The notes below the pieces were generated by a model. The model did no database searches. It worked only from the letters and a program-made list of their open reading frames with translations, and was not told where the DNA came from. Both the position numbers and the translations under genes were made by a program. Shown here one piece after another: positions 1 to 12,273 of a DNA stretch of 64,000 nucleotides; positions within the stretch are counted from its first letter, which is position 1; the number at the start of each line of letters is the position of its first letter. Origin of the DNA: Symsagittifera roscoffensis (taxonomy: Eukaryota > Xenacoelomorpha > Acoela > Convolutidae); NCBI RefSeq assembly GCF_963678635.1, contig NC_087063.1:16988449-17052448 (forward strand), in the 5' to 3' direction.

Positions 1-115
1 TTAAATCTGTAAGTAAAATCATTCTTTCTATGTACATTTAGTGAAATGTATTCTAGTCTTGTACTAAATAGTTTGAGCTGTTATTTACATTGAGTAGTTT
101 GTGATTTCAGATAAC
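1..115. repeat. Left copy of a ~110-bp repeat also found beside the exchanger gene
   Basis: This segment matches 38441-38549 in the same orientation at roughly 90% identity by eye, with one 4-base gap. The right copy lies in the 3' flank or 3' UTR of the exchanger gene (minus strand). Almost all the retroelement and family D sequence in the left part of the window lies between the two copies. That fits a duplicated host flank surrounding the TE cluster, or a dispersed repeat whose other copies lie outside the window. No coding potential. Confidence 0.7.
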
Positions 116-662
116 AAAACAATATAATAATAAAGTAAGAGCCTTGTTTTTAGGAAAGACCTCGTGGTCTGCGGATACTTAGATTCAGCCATGAGCTCAC
201 TATTTTGCCTTGAACTAAGATAGTATGCACGGTTTGACCTTAAAACTGTTTTGAATTTGTTGATACGATGTTACGTGAACCACACATTGAACTGGCTTTG
301 TATACAGAATTGCAAAATTTCGGACAGACAATTAATTAGAAAGAACTCGAACGTTTTCGGAATTTTTTCCATCCTTAGGTTAATAAAAAAGATATAAAAT
401 GGTTTACAGACGTTAAATTAACATAACAGACCATTAAGTGGTTCTAAACAAAAAAAAATATTTCCACCAATCAAGTTTTAGCTTTTTACGTAAGAATTTT
501 GTAAGCTTTAGTTTTACCTAAATTTCTGAGATTTTAAATCTCACTGGAAGTTTCATCATACTAATTTTTCGATTTTACATTTTTTTTCCTTGACATATTC
601 GATATTTTAGGCCAAAAATGTTTTTGAACTAAACTCTAAGTGATAGCTCTTTGCTTCTGAAC
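116..662. repeat. Dispersed repeat fragment (same family as 2111-3020)
   Basis: The stretch shares long near-identical blocks with 2111-2300, 2480-3020, 3155-3270, 18510-18720 and 37085-37300, including words such as CTCGTGGTCTG and CAGCCATGAGCTCACTA. Copies occur in both orientations. No transposase-like ORF is visible. It looks like a non-autonomous or heavily decayed mobile repeat, with no recognised family. Confidence 0.6.
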
Positions 663-1890
663 TGTAACAATCGCCCAAATACTTCACAGTGACGGAGCGT
701 AGAAAAAGTCCCTATAGACGACTGGCCGGCGTCAGTGACCTAAATTCTCCTCGTTTTTCATCGTCTCGACCAAGACTGTTGATTTTCTGGTCTGTTTAGG
801 GCTAAGTAAAAAGTTACTATTTTCAGGCCATCAGTCAAACGACTTTTAATCATCTTCTTTCTACATGCGAATACAACCACATAGCTGGGTCTCGGATCGC
901 CAGACCTCATGATTGCTTTTAAAAACACGGCTCGAATATCCTATTTTACTATGTTTTTGGTAACAGTTCTATTTTATATCTATTGGAGATGGATTGACCC
1001 TTTCATCTTATTCCTAGCTATTCAGGTTCTAAAAAATCAAATTATACCGGTGTTAATTAAAACTTTCAGGACATCAGAGTAACTAAAAAGTTAATTTAAT
1101 TCATAACTTCACCATATGATAGTCTCTGGTTGCCGAGCCTCTGATTCCGTGCTTTTTCTGTAAAAAAGTCGTTTTTACTCTTAATTCGTGGCACGGGAGG
1201 GTACTGCTCCTTCCTTTTTCCCCACTGAAGCCTCCTTTCAGTCTATTGTCTCCAATAAGTTGTCTTATCGTGCACGATTGTCACGTTAAGAGGCTTCGTG
1301 TTTTCTTTTATTTTTCCGACCGTCTGTCACTTGCTATTTCAGTTGTTGTTTTGTTTTTCGGGACTTTTCAAACAAAAATGGCCATTTCCCGTATTTCTCA
1401 GAAATAGATTGTCTGCAATCGAATTTTCGAAAATTAAAATTTCTAGCTTCTTTTTCAACAATACTTGATCACTAAGGCTTCTAATGTCTTTTTTTTGTGC
1501 TGCGACGGAAGGTTCCGCTGTGCCAATCCGGGGGAATGGCACATATTTCCCGGACAGTCCCTTTCAATGTCCACATTGATCGTATAACGCCGGATTATCG
1601 TCAAGTAGTGTTCCAGTTCTCTATAATTAACTATACAAACCGCATTGGAAAAATGAAATTTATCTTCTCCACGTCAACTCACCGCGTTTCATAAATGGCA
1701 ATGTACTACATCTCACTGCCCTTCAACATTTTCACAAAATTTGCACTATGAAGAGTGTCCTAGGTAATTTTTTTGTTCCTGACTACTTACGTCGTTTCGC
1801 CATTAATTTTCTTCTCGCTCTTGCTTGATTAAAATTTCGGGACGTAGCATGGCCACGCATCCGTTAAAATTAACCTAATGTCACTCACCG
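663..1890. repeat. Family D repeat copy 1 (begins TGTAACAATCGCCC)
   Basis: The left end matches the starts at 4040 and 36187 and the inverted one ending near 37975, giving the consensus TGTAACATTCGCCCAAATAC. The body shares a GGCACGGGAGGGT block and a CGGAAGGTT..GCGCTGTGCC block with 4040-5275, 36187-37080 and 37391-37730. Right ends of other copies read GGGCGAATGTTACA, so the family has ~10-bp inverted ends and about 1.2 kb length. It is either a non-autonomous TIR element or a solo LTR (it also begins TG and ends CA). No protein is encoded; short ORFs here are low-quality and not shared between copies. Confidence 0.65.
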
Positions 1891-1930
1891 AGCATGACAT
1901 GGTCAATTCTAATTTTTTTGAAAAATTACT

Positions 1931-2670
1931 ATTTCCCCCATATTGAATGTCAAACTTCAGGATATGACCGACTGGTGCATTTTTTGCTTTCCGAAATGTC
2001 CTGAATTGAATATAATTAGCATGAAGTTCATTTGCAGAGTATGAGAAGCAGGGAGGTGAGGGAAAGCGTTTATCAATCTCCGATGGTTTGATGATTTTAT
2101 GTAATCTGCTGAACAAAACAAAACAATATAATAATAAAGTAGTAGCCTTGTTTTTAGGAAAGACCTCGTGGTCTGCGTATACTGGGATTCAGCCATGAGC
2201 TCACTATGTTGCATTGAACTAAGTTAGTATGCATAGTTTGACCTTAAATTTGTATTGACTTTGTTGACACGATGTTACGTGAACCACATGTTGAACTGGC
2301 TATTTCCCCCATATTGAAAGTCAAACTTCAGGATATGACCGACTGGTGCATTTTTTAGCTTACCGAAATGTCCTGAATTGAATATAATTAGCATCAAGTT
2401 CATTTGCAGAGTATGAGAAGCAGGGAGGTGAGGGAAAGCGTTTATCAATCTCCGATGGTTTGATGATTTTATGTAATCTACTGAACACAAACAAAACAAT
2501 ATAATAAAGTAGTAGCCTTGTTTTTAGGAAAGAGCTCGTGGTCTGCGTATACTGGGATTCAGCCATGAGCTCACTATGTTGCATTGAACTAAGTTAGTAT
2601 GCATAGTTTGACCTTAAATTTGTATTGACTTTGTTGACACGATGTTACGTGAACCACATGTTGAACTGGC
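1931..2670. repeat. 370-bp tandem duplication
   Basis: The units 1931-2300 and 2301-2670 are near-identical and begin with the same TATTTCCCCCATATTGAA word exactly 370 bp apart. The unit carries the dispersed-repeat sequence seen at 116-662 plus a block (TGAGAAGCAGGGAGGTGAG) also found diverged at 18443-18470. Minus-strand ORFs in the two units are copies of each other and are not genes. Confidence 0.85.
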
Positions 2671-4039
2671 TTTGTATAGAGAGTTACAAAATTTCGGACT
2701 GACAATTAGTTAGAAAGAGCTCGAACGTTTTCGAAACTATGTCCATCGTTAGATTAATAAAATTGATATAAAGTGCTTTAAAGACGTTAAATTATCGTAA
2801 AAGACCATTAAGTGGTTGTAAACAAAAAAAATCTTTTCACCAATCAACTTTTAGCATTATTACATAAGACTTTTGTAACTTTAGTATCACCTAAATTTCT
2901 GAGATTTTAAATCTTACTTAGCGTTTCATCATACTTTTTTCGAATTTACATTTTTTTCGATTGACATGTTCGATATTTTGAGCCAAAAATGTTTTTGAAC
3001 TAAACTCTAAGTGATAGCTACTTGCTCCTGAACTCATCCCTCGCGTTGATCCCTGCCCTCAGTGCCAGTTCTTTTGGTGTTTTTCCTAACATCGGGTCGA
3101 CAAAAACGTTACTGTTCTCCGGCTTCGACCAGAACGCTCAAATTAACTTAATTACAAGCAAAATTAATGAGCTCATGGCTGGGTCTCATTATCCCCAGAC
3201 CACGAGGTCACTCCTAAAAACAGGGCTACTGCTATTTATTATATTACGATTGTTTTTGTTCAGTAGATAAAAATCATCATCTTCATCGAAGATGGACCAA
3301 CCCTTTCCGTCAACTCCTACCTTCTCATTATCAGAAAATGAATCTAGATGTTAATTAAATTCAATTCAGGGGATGACCAGGAAGGTAAAAGTTCCTATAA
3401 AATAGTTTGAGTTCAGTCTCAAGACCCCTCCGGATTCTTGAATTCGGGGAAATAACGCTCTTATTTCCTTTCCGGAAGGCTGGACACACTGTCCCAACAC
3501 CCTTCACCGTTTGCGTGAATGGCTCTGTAATGATTGTAGCGGCACAATCGTTAAAACTCGGAGCGGTCTCAGATATTTTCCAGTTGTATTCTTCTATTTC
3601 TGGTCGTTATTTCTATCGCAACTATCGTTGTTGTGTTTTTCTCTTGTTTTTCTTCTAAAAATAATGGCCGTTTTGACGTTTCTCGGAAGTGTGAAGTCAC
3701 AAATCGAATTATTAAAATTTAATAAATCCAGAATCATCTGACCTTCACGATCCGTCTAGTCGTTTAAATAACGTTGCTAATCCGTCAAAACCGTCAAACT
3801 CCCAGTCAGCAAGTACTAATACCAATCTGCATTTTCGTACATTCTGGTCGAATGTCACAGAATTCCATTGCGTTGTTTGATTTATCTATTATCTTCCAAT
3901 TCATTTAAGCAGTTGTCGCTTCCTCCCCACACTGACGTATGTAAATTCCACCAGTAATCTTCGGTCTTTTGTACCATCCACATTTAACTTGCCTGTTGCC
4001 ATCTGCACTTATATTAATGTCTCGAAAAGCGGCACAATC
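2671..4039. repeat. Fragments of dispersed repeats, no gene
   Basis: 2671-3020 continues the repeat of 116-662. 3155-3850 is the reverse complement of much of 17890-18620, and the same pieces recur near 37080-37390. The stretch is a mosaic of repeat fragments in both orientations. Short plus-strand ORFs at 3022-3741 are not conserved between copies and I do not call them genes. Confidence 0.55.
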
Positions 4040-5280
4040 TGTAACTTTCGCCCAAATACTACACAGCGACGGAGCGTAGAAAAAGTACCTATTAACGACT
4101 GGCAGGCGTCAGTTACCTTAATCCTACTCGTTTTTCACCGTCTCGACCTTGCCAGTTGATTTTCTGGTCTGTTTAGGGCTAAGTAATAAGTTACTATTTT
4201 TAGGTCATCAGTCAAACGAATTTTGATCAGCTTTCGTTTACATGCGAACACAACCACATAGCTGAGTCTCGGATCCTCAGACTACGTGATTGCTATTAAA
4301 AACACAGCTCGAATTCTCTATTTTAATATGTTTTTGTGTGATAGTTCTATATTAAATCCATTGGAGATGGATTGACCCTTTCCTCTTTCTAGGTACTCAT
4401 ACTCTAAAATATCAAATAATACCGGTGTTAATTCAAAGTTCTATGACATCAGAGTAGCTAAAAAGTTAGTTTTATGCAGTCCTTCAACATACAACAGTCT
4501 CTGGGGGACCAAGCCTCCGCTCCCGTAATTTTCTCTAGATAACGTTCTTATCTTTCCCAATTTGTGGCACGGGAGGGTTCCGCGGAATATTCCTTCCTCA
4601 CTGAAGCTTCTTTTTCCACTAATTTCCACTGCTAAGGATCTTATCGTGTGTTATTGCCACGATAAGAGGCTCCGTTTTTTTTTGTGTTCCCGTACGACCG
4701 TTTTTCACTATATCTGTCGTTGTTCTCTTTTTTCGTTCCTTTTCGTCAAAATGGCCGTTATTTTGTATTTCTCAGAAATATTCACTCTTCGATCGAAATT
4801 TTAAAAATAAAAATTCTAGAATAATCCTACCCTCCCTCGCAGCCTTTTTTCGTTACTAAGGCCTTTAGTCGTCCTTTTCTGTCCCGCCGGAAGGTTGCGC
4901 TGTGCCAATCTGGAAGAATGGCACATAATCCCCGGACAAGTCCCCATCAATGTCCCTATTGATCGCATAACACCGGGTTATCGTCAAGTAGTACTCCAGT
5001 TCTCTGTAACTAATCTTACAAATCACATAAGAAAATGAAATTTATCTACTCCACTTCAACTCACTACGTGTCACAAATGGCATCGTACTACATCTCACTG
5101 CCTTTCAACATTTTCACAAAATATCCACCATGAGGAGTCTCCTAGATAAAATTTCTTTTCTGACTACTTACGTCATCTTGCCATAAAACTTTTTTTCGCT
5201 CCTTGTGATTAAAAAATTGGGACGTGGCACGGCCACGCACCCATTAAAATTAACTTAACGTCACTCACCAAGTATAATCA
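4040..5280. repeat. Family D repeat copy 2
   Basis: It starts TGTAACTTTCGCCC and runs collinearly with copy 1 (663-1890) through the shared GGCACGGGAGGGT and CGGAAGGTTGCGCTGTGCC blocks to a shared end region around 5245-5275. It is nearly identical to 36187-37075 over the first ~890 bp. No coding capacity was recognised. Confidence 0.65.
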
Positions 5281-5701
5281 GTTATTTATGCGGTCCTCTT
5301 TGATATTAAAACTAATAAACTCTGTGGCTAGGAAAGTTATTGAGTTACTCACCCTTCTCGAGCGAGTTTACCCAGACCTACCAAGTCGCCACACAGTGAA
5401 ATTGTGTCTTACACAGGTTAAAAACTTCAGTCGTGTTTAAATAGGTAAATATACTCACCTATGTTCTATATATATACATAAGTAGCACAAAAAAAAATCA
5501 ACAATTTTTATCAATTTTAACAATTGCAACAGTTTTCAAAGTTTGGTCTGACCAAACTAGATCAAAACAAAAAGTTTAACAAGTTCAATAATCAAACTTG
5601 GTTGATTGGTTCAAGTTTTAACACACAAAGACAATCAAGTTTTTTCTCCTTCTCTTCCTTTCTTGTTCACGTCTTCACTTGTCCTCTTCGTTCCATCATC
5701 T
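5281..5701. other. Unassigned AT-rich spacer at the 3' edge of element A
   Basis: This separates a family D end from the last accessory ORF of element A, which reads on the minus strand. If element A kept a 3' LTR it should lie here, but I see no match to the 5' LTR/leader at 14461-17577. Element A therefore appears truncated at its 3' end. The stretch holds pyrimidine-rich DNA (5640-5700) and short AT repeats only. Confidence 0.4.
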
Positions 5702-6292
5702 TCATTCCATTGCTTCTCCCTCCTGATCTTCAGCTTCACTGTCTTCTAGGACTTTTTCCAACATGTCCATGGAGTTGCGGGCCGAGCCCCAACTCTCCTG
5801 TTCCAACAGCCTCGGTTTGCAACAAGGTAGCAGGTCCACATTCACCTTTTGCTCCCGGTTCCTGCAAAAGCTGTTGTGAAGACACAGGCTCACATTTCGT
5901 TCTAGGTCAGCTCTTAAGACATCTTTCTTCTCGTCTTCAGTTACACAAGGCGCTCCAGCTACTCGCTTCACCGCCGTGGTGACCGCGTTTCTGTGCGTCA
6001 GGAATGCTCTCTTATAGGCTCCCGGTCCTATATCTAGCTGGAAAGATTGATAGGCTTCCATGTTGCTCGACGTGTGACTCTTCGCACGTTCATACATCCA
6101 TGACGTCATCACTGCACGGAACCAAGGCATCAACTTTTGCCTTGACCATATTCTTTCAAAGGCTTTGGGTATTCTCAGAACCTTGCAGGTGGTTCTGAAA
6201 AGATCCAATTTGCGGCTCATCTTCACGTTGCTCAGCTGCTCAGGAGTCGGCACGGCCGTCTCCTGTTCACTTGTGTCCGCGTTAGCCTCCAA
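5702..6292 (-). pseudogene. Accessory coding block of element A, C-terminal segment
   Basis: An open frame of about 196 residues follows the 6293-7507 segment in the same frame, after a single in-frame TGA, so the two were probably one reading frame. It ends in an acidic tail (EDSEAEDQEGEAME). A cysteine-containing stretch (CLHNSFCRN..LLPCCKP) lies around residues 135-158. I do not recognise the family. It is far more GC-rich than the surrounding host DNA, as are the other element A segments. Its place at the end of the element A series makes it the likely C-terminus of the accessory polyprotein. Loss of function is likely given the upstream breaks. Confidence 0.5.
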
Positions 6293-7507
6293 TCACCTCA
6301 CTGCCAGCATGGCACTAACCACCACGATTGACACCTGTTGATTCTGATCGGGCAACCCCATAGAGTACAACTCCTCCACGTCCCATACTAGCATCAGATT
6401 CCCGCGTTTGGGGTACCACAACGTCTGCGCCAAGCAGTGGCAGGGATACTCCCCATGGGTCCTTAGTATGTTCCTTGGGGTCCGATACCCTGAGGCTCCC
6501 AGCAACGGTTCCACTTCCATCATTATTCTATGCACCTCGTCCTTTTCTTCTATGGTGGGGAATTCAGTGGGTAACGCTCCACTCGCTTTCTGCTTCAGGA
6601 ACTCGCTCACATTACCTTCGTTCAACCTCATGAACTCTTCACCCACTACGTTTTGCAACTCGTCTTCAGATCTCTTCGGGACTGCCCAAAAGATCTTTGC
6701 CAACAAATCATATGACCTCTCCGACATTCTGGCCAACCTCACGCACTTTGGCACAGAGAAAAAATGGTCAATCAACACCTGCTGCGTCCTCGCATCCATC
6801 ACCACCATGTGTGTAGGATACCTACTATTACAATATGGTGCGGAGCTCGAACCCACCAGATATTTTGAACCATGTCTATGATAAGCCTCACTATCCTTCA
6901 GATTCATTTCATTTTCAAGAGCTTCTCGCCAGCCTCCAATCTTCTGCTCTGTCTGCAAAGCTCCAGGGAATTTTTCCACGCCGAGTGACGTCACTAGCAC
7001 ATGGGCACGCTCCAGGCGCTCAAGCGATTCTATCGAGCTCGTCATGCTACAAAATCCCATGGCAGTGGTCAAGTTTACATCCGTCTCCCCATGACAGTCC
7101 GCGACCAACTCCATGCCACTCTTATCCGACATGCTCAATCTTCCGTACAATCGTGCCAGTTGTCGATGCTGCTCGCTCAGCGTGATCAGGCAGTGTCCCA
7201 AGTTGCAAACATGTCCTTCCATCCCACTATGTTGAGCTAAACAGGTGCTTTGCCTCAACCAATTTCTCGATGGACTTTCCTCGGATGGATCCGTGGATGG
7301 GTTGCTCTTTCGCTTCGTCACCCTCATGGCCAGCAGATGGTGTATCATGGCCAGATCATGTAGACTCGGGTCATCATCCAGGTCTAACGTGATATCCGCC
7401 GTCATGTCCCAGATTAAACCGGCGTTAGGATGGGGACACCAAGAAGGTTCATGAGTTCCCACGTGGTTACTAGGCTGGTTTTCAAGGGACCGTCCCAAGA
7501 ACCACAA
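6293..7507 (-). pseudogene. Accessory coding block of element A, unassigned segment (about 404 residues)
   Basis: This is a long open frame with normal, non-repetitive amino-acid composition and GC content typical of the element A block. It overlaps the end of the 7414-8709 frame by about 90 bases in a different frame, which points to a frameshift between two parts of one protein. The overlap encodes two readings of the same DNA, so the first ~30 residues here are probably not real. It has no signal peptide, zinc knuckle or polymerase motif that I can see. It ends with TGA directly before a further 196 open codons in the same frame. Function unknown. Confidence 0.5.
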
Positions 7508-8709
7508 TCAAAACTCACTTGCCCCTTCAGCTCGGGAACCGAGGGTTCGACCACTCGTTCTTCTAAAACAATTCCCAGCTTGGGTTGTTCCGCCATCAGC
7601 ATTCCAATCTCCTTAATCCGTTCGACCGCGAAATTGAGCACTATGACTTGCTCATAGTCGAAATACGCTTCCCTGGCTTCTTCATTCACGAAGGGATTAT
7701 ACGCCATCCCCGGTATGCCAGACACGTATTGGAACGACTTCAGTTTCCCTAGTGTTGCAAAGTCTTTTTGTCCCCTGACTGTTTCAATCAACTCCCGGCT
7801 CACTTTCAATTCTTTGTTGGAATACCTTCTCACTTCTTCCAACTTGCGATAGCTCTCCATGTCATTCGACTCCCTATTTGGTACAATCAGCGGCATATCC
7901 TGATACAATTCCAGGAGTGCCCTGAGGAAGTTTCTTTCGCAGTCGTTTCCCTTTTGCCGAATGATCTTTATGCATTTTTCCAAAACAGGAGTGGGGATAC
8001 GATCCACCACGAACCTTACAAAGCAAAGGGCATTCTTACGCTTAGCCCAGGCTATCGCAGAATCGTCTTTTGAAATCAACGCTCGCAGGGCTTCTATCAA
8101 CTCCAGCTCCTGTTCCTTTGATTTCAAATCATTACTGGCTTCATATTCCGCCTTCTTGATGCCCATCAAGCACCAAGCCAACCGCACTTGCAGGTCAGTT
8201 CTCATGCACGGGTGAGCCAGGTACGCTGCCACCGTCGCAGGTGCATGCATCGTCTCGTCGAAGTATCTTTGGAGGGCCGCCCTCCAAGAGATTTCCAGTA
8301 GCTTTTCCAGTCCGATTTCGTTCGCCTCCGAGGACATTATTGTGCCGTATTCTTTCCGATTTAGGTTAGAATTCTCCGTAAGCCCTCTCAGATATTCCTG
8401 TATGGCTCGCTTCTCGCTCCAAGCCATCAGGTGTCCTCTCGCGGAGTTCCTCGCCTTCAACATCTCCACATAACCCCCTGCTGGGTCTCCCATGTGGACC
8501 GATTCCGGCACAGTGACTCGACTGTACTCGACCACGTCGAGTTGTCCCTCCAGTTTCATCTTGGCCATGTTGGTTCGCGAGGGCCTGTAATCATCAAGTC
8601 CTCCAGATCCACACTGACTGATGATCTCCATCTCTAGCTTAGTGTCTGCTAGGGTTCGTGCAGTCTTCTTTGATTTCGTGGCTGTTGTTGTCAGACCTGC
8701 CAAGAGCAT
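7414..8709 (-). pseudogene. Accessory coding block of element A, unassigned helical segment (about 431 residues)
   Basis: The frame is rich in Leu, Glu, Lys and Arg with long predicted helical stretches (for example SKEQELELIEALRALISK around residues 190-210) and no obvious enzyme signature. It lies in the correct order and strand between 8854-9228 and 6293-7507, and the frame changes at each boundary, as expected for one decayed polyprotein. The family is not recognised. It could be a structural or replication-associated part of the parent retroelement. That is inference from position only. Confidence 0.5.
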
Positions 8710-8853
8710 AGGGGGTATCAGGTTCTCTTTTTCTTCCCCGGTCAGCGTCGCACCACCTCCTTACCCGCTCTCGCCTGAACGACCTGCGCTCGTCAAAGAG
8801 GCCACCACTGCACTGGCTTTTGACTTCACCACCCTCTGATTCACTGCTCGACT

Positions 8854-9228
8854 TCATGTCTTCCCTTTCAGTCGCTTCAGCCCTTTTCTGGCTCGTCTGA
8901 CGGGTAATTTCTTCGTGACCTGCTGGTCATCGGCACTGTCCTCTGTAACTGACTCGGTCAGAACATCAGACTCTATGGAGTTCATTATTTTCTCCAGGAC
9001 CTCACGCATAATGGGTTGGTTCAATCCCACCTTCATTATGGACTGCGTCCCATATCGTCGTATCACGTCCCATGACCTTTCCATGAAGTTCACTCGGTTC
9101 CAGGTTGCCCCTTTCTGGCTTTCTAGTTCACTTTGGTATCTCTCCCATTCCTCTTCCTGTAGCGTACTCAGGAAGGATACCCTCATTGACTCTTCAATCT
9201 TTCTCCTCCTTGGTGACTCATGGTGCAA
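8854..9228 (-). pseudogene. Accessory coding block of element A, short basic segment
   Basis: About 124 codons with a basic C-terminus (KKLPVRRARKGLKRLKGK) that resembles a nucleic-acid-binding or nuclear-localisation tail. It is one frame of the broken accessory polyprotein; the following 8639-8857 frame is a shadow or short continuation. No domain recognised. Confidence 0.4.
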
Positions 9229-9266
9229 TCTTTGTGGATCCCTATTTCGGCACTCTCTCGCCTGAC

Positions 9267-10115
9267 TTATGGGTCCATCGGGGATAAGTCGGCCGACGCT
9301 TCTTTTGTAGGGGACACGAAAGACGACGGCGTTATCAGAAACAGACTCCCATCAACTTCCCCGTCGTCGTCTTTACTGAACCGGTACTCCAGCAAGTCTC
9401 TCTCTAACGCTCCTAGATCCGTCTCACCCGGCTTTTCTGTCTTTCCCCCGATATCTTCATCGTCCTGATCCATCAACTCATCGTCATCCGCATCAGGTTT
9501 CGGCTTAAGTCCTGAAGGGCCTTGTCGTGTGTCTATGCCCGAGTCCAGCCGCGTCGGTACGGTCAGGTCTCCTGCGTGATAGAACAATTCATCATTCACC
9601 AGGAATTCTACGGACTCCTCGTCATGTGGTGCCAGGTCCTCTATCGTTATGTATGAGCCTCCTCTGCACTCCTTTGCCCTTTCCAGCATCACTACTTTCA
9701 CTTCTCCTGACCACCTCAGTCTTGATAAGTCATCTGTGGGAGCATACACCTCGTTCCACACCTCAGCCGAGACCTCTGGTCTCCTGAAAGGTGGTGCTTT
9801 GATCTTTTTCCTGCTCCAAGCATCAGGAAATGTGAAGTCAAATGTGTGCGCGAATGCAACGTTCCAACTGATGAAGCGCGGCTCCATCCCTTCACACCAT
9901 TTCAGCATTTTCCTCTCTGCATCACGAGCTGCTCCGATGCGAGGGGCAATGACGGGAGATGTGACTCCCAACAACATCCTCCTTATCGGTGGGTATCGAG
10001 GGCATTGGTCAGGCAGCGGCCTGGACCCGGAAAGCCACGCTTCCTGGTTCTCTTTCACGTGTGCGTAGGCCTCTGGCAAAAGTGGGACTCTCATTGCCGC
10101 TCCTGAATCTTTCAC
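9267..10115 (-). pseudogene. Accessory coding block of element A, segment with acidic linker (about 282 residues)
   Basis: The N-terminal ~170 residues look globular, with aromatic-rich words such as PRFISWNVAFAHTFDFTFPDAW. They are followed by an acidic low-complexity linker (DADDDELMDQDDEDIGG) around residues 210-226. An acidic linker between globular parts is common in polyproteins. The frame overlaps the previous segment (10009-10533) by about 107 bases, marking a frameshift. I do not recognise the fold. Confidence 0.5.
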
Positions 10116-10533
10116 TAGTGGTCTCAGATTCCAAAGGCTCCGCTATTCTTCCGAACAGCCTATCGTCGCTGGCCAGCCCTCTCAGCTCCCTCTGCTCTAC
10201 CCAATTCAGCACGGAACAATCTACGACTGAGACCAGGTTGACATACAACACAGAATTCATGTATGCCTTGACTTGCACGTCCGGGAACACGAAAGACATC
10301 ACCGGTCCATACACCACCGTGACGAATTCCCGCAGTGCGTGAATCAGAGCCAACGGATTGATCCGCATCATGACAGCCAGATCTGTCAGCAAGGGCATGC
10401 CACAATACTGCTTACACTCACCCGCATCCGTCGCCACCTTATCTTCTCCCGTGACACTTCTGTTCTGTTGCAAGAGATATTGGAGCAGGAGAGTCCTCCA
10501 GTCTTTCATTTTCCTGAGCGAGGCGGTTTCCAA
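10009..10533 (-). pseudogene. Accessory coding block of element A, segment after the second SGNH-like domain
   Basis: About 174 codons of moderately hydrophobic protein. The upstream DNA (10534-10965) also reads as protein-like sequence in pieces, interrupted by an in-frame TAG just after the second SGNH-like frame (position ~10966), a frame change near 10830, and another stop at 10561-10563. The whole 10009-10965 stretch is therefore best read as one damaged coding segment. The last ~35 residues overlap the next frame. No family recognised. Confidence 0.45.
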
Positions 10534-10965
10534 CTGCGCGTTGAACTCACGACTTGTCCCCTAGAGTTGTTCGGGGTAACGCAGCAGCACAAGCAAATCA
10601 CCCAGCCGACCATAGGTCATGGCAATCAGAGTCAGGAGTCCATCCAATCTCAAACATGCCAAAGCTTGGGTAAAGAGATTTGCTGGCCCCTTCACGAAAT
10701 TCTCATGACCAAATGTCACGTACAGGGCTAATATCAGGCCAATCGACAGCTTCCTGATATCCTTGACAAAGCTCGCGATCAGGTTCCGCGATGCCCCTGG
10801 ATAGCACGTCGACAGGAAGGATGGCGTTCATCCCACTCCCATTCCACCCAAGATGGCATCTGATCGTTCATATTGTGCCCTCGTGGCCAGTACGTCAGCT
10901 TGGAACGTGTCCAATGACATCGTGTTCACATCCTGCATCAATTTCAACATCATACCTCTGGCTAA
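10534..10965 (-). pseudogene. Broken continuation of the SGNH-like segment of element A
   Basis: Directly after the TAG that ends the 435-residue frame, the same minus-strand frame continues as plausible protein for about 45 codons. It then shifts and resumes as a hydrophobic stretch (GLILALYVTFGHE..LLTLIAMTYGRLGDLLVLL) around 10570-10720. Two short hydrophobic runs could be membrane-associated or simply core helices. No open frame spans it. Confidence 0.4.
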
Positions 10966-12273
10966 CTACCGGGCATCAAACAAGTTCTTCAGATACGCGT
11001 GTATCTCTTTGATCACTGCCGGCGCATGCTCGAAAGCGTCCTCTCCCAAGGTACACAGTCTTGGTGACAAGTACAACCATACGTTTTTGTGCGGTTTGGT
11101 GCGCAAAGCCATTGCCATGAGATTTTCTTCCGCTGACCTCATGTTTTTCCTGACTGCCCTTCCCTGATCATTCTCTGCGTGATCCATCTGCCTGAACCAG
11201 AGATCATCAGCCACCTGTTGTACTAACAGATGATCGTCATCTACCCCTGGTCTTAACTTCAGCAACCAGGCGAAGTTGGACAGCTCCAACCCCAGAACCT
11301 CATCTAACACCAACCGAGTTGTGCTACAATCTTTGAGTCCCTGTATGGCGTTGGAAACATCAGCCCAAACGGCACGAAGCTCAGATCGGGATGGGTAATA
11401 ATTGTTAGGGTCTACCATTCTGTTCGGGGCAGGAATTATTACGTTGAACCGTCCCTCCGCTATCGTCGTGATCATCGTGTACACAAACTGAAGGGGTTCT
11501 GGCAATGCAGCGTACCCTGGTGACAACACAAAGACCACCTTCACTACATTTTGGTTGAAACGTTGTTTTGCTGCTGTTTCTACCTCATCCATCGCCGAGA
11601 GCAATGTCATTATCGCCTCTCCTATGACCTCATTGCTCGGGATCGACCCATCCGTAAGACGGGAAAACAAACCCCTGCTTTGCAGATGATCATTCGAGCC
11701 TGCAACCACTATCACCTGCGGCTCCATGCTGACCACCCTTCGCACACTTATCATCATGCCTATTGACTGTGCCCAGTCCAATTTAGGCGCCGTAAAGAAA
11801 ATCACGTCGGGCCAAAAGAGAGAACGGGGCGTGTAGAGATAGTCCGAACTCGCCACTATCAGGTACTTGGCAGCTTTCATATCCAAGCGATCATAAGCGG
11901 CAAACAGGCCATCAACGACTGGGGCCTTCAGTTCCCCGTATCTCCTGTCATCTCCATCCACCGTGGTCGCTCGGGGGTAGTCTCTTGAATATTCGCCAGG
12001 CGTCTGACCGGGTGGCTTAGCAAACTGCCTGTACATCTTGTGATGCTTGTTATTAGGCTTGCTATCTGTCTGAAACTTGCCCTTACGAGCAGGTGGCGCC
12101 AGTTCCCTGGCTCTCTGGCGGACTTCCGTAAGAGACCGGGTATTCAGAGGTCCAAAAGTGTTGTCCTGAGGCAATCCATTCAGGTCTGCATGCTGGAGCG
12201 TGGTCGTGGAACTGAACTGCTCCTGCTCTGCTAGCAGCCAATCCAGACCTGGTATTCGATATAGTCGCGACAC
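10966..12273 (-). pseudogene. Second SGNH-hydrolase-like domain of element A
   Basis: About 435 codons. Residues ~130-310 contain a pattern I read as an SGNH/GDSL-type fold: a strand plus VASSD near residue 140 in place of the block I Ser motif, a hydrophobic strand followed by VIVVAGSNDHLQSRG near residue 187 (block III, GxND), and a later DPNNYYPSRSEL segment near residue 290 in the position of the C-terminal block. SGNH proteins are usually esterases or lipases acting on acyl or acetyl groups. The block I Ser and C-terminal DxxH are not in canonical form, so catalysis is doubtful. The C-terminal 120 residues are unassigned. It follows a first SGNH-like fragment, which makes a tandem arrangement. 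Assignment is by motif reading only. Confidence 0.5.

Noticed and set aside
5524-10731. Plus-strand ORFs opposite element A (for example 5524-5982, 6408-6881, 9649-10068, 10273-10731)
   Set aside because: They are antisense shadows of the GC-rich minus-strand coding block and have no consistent protein-like features.
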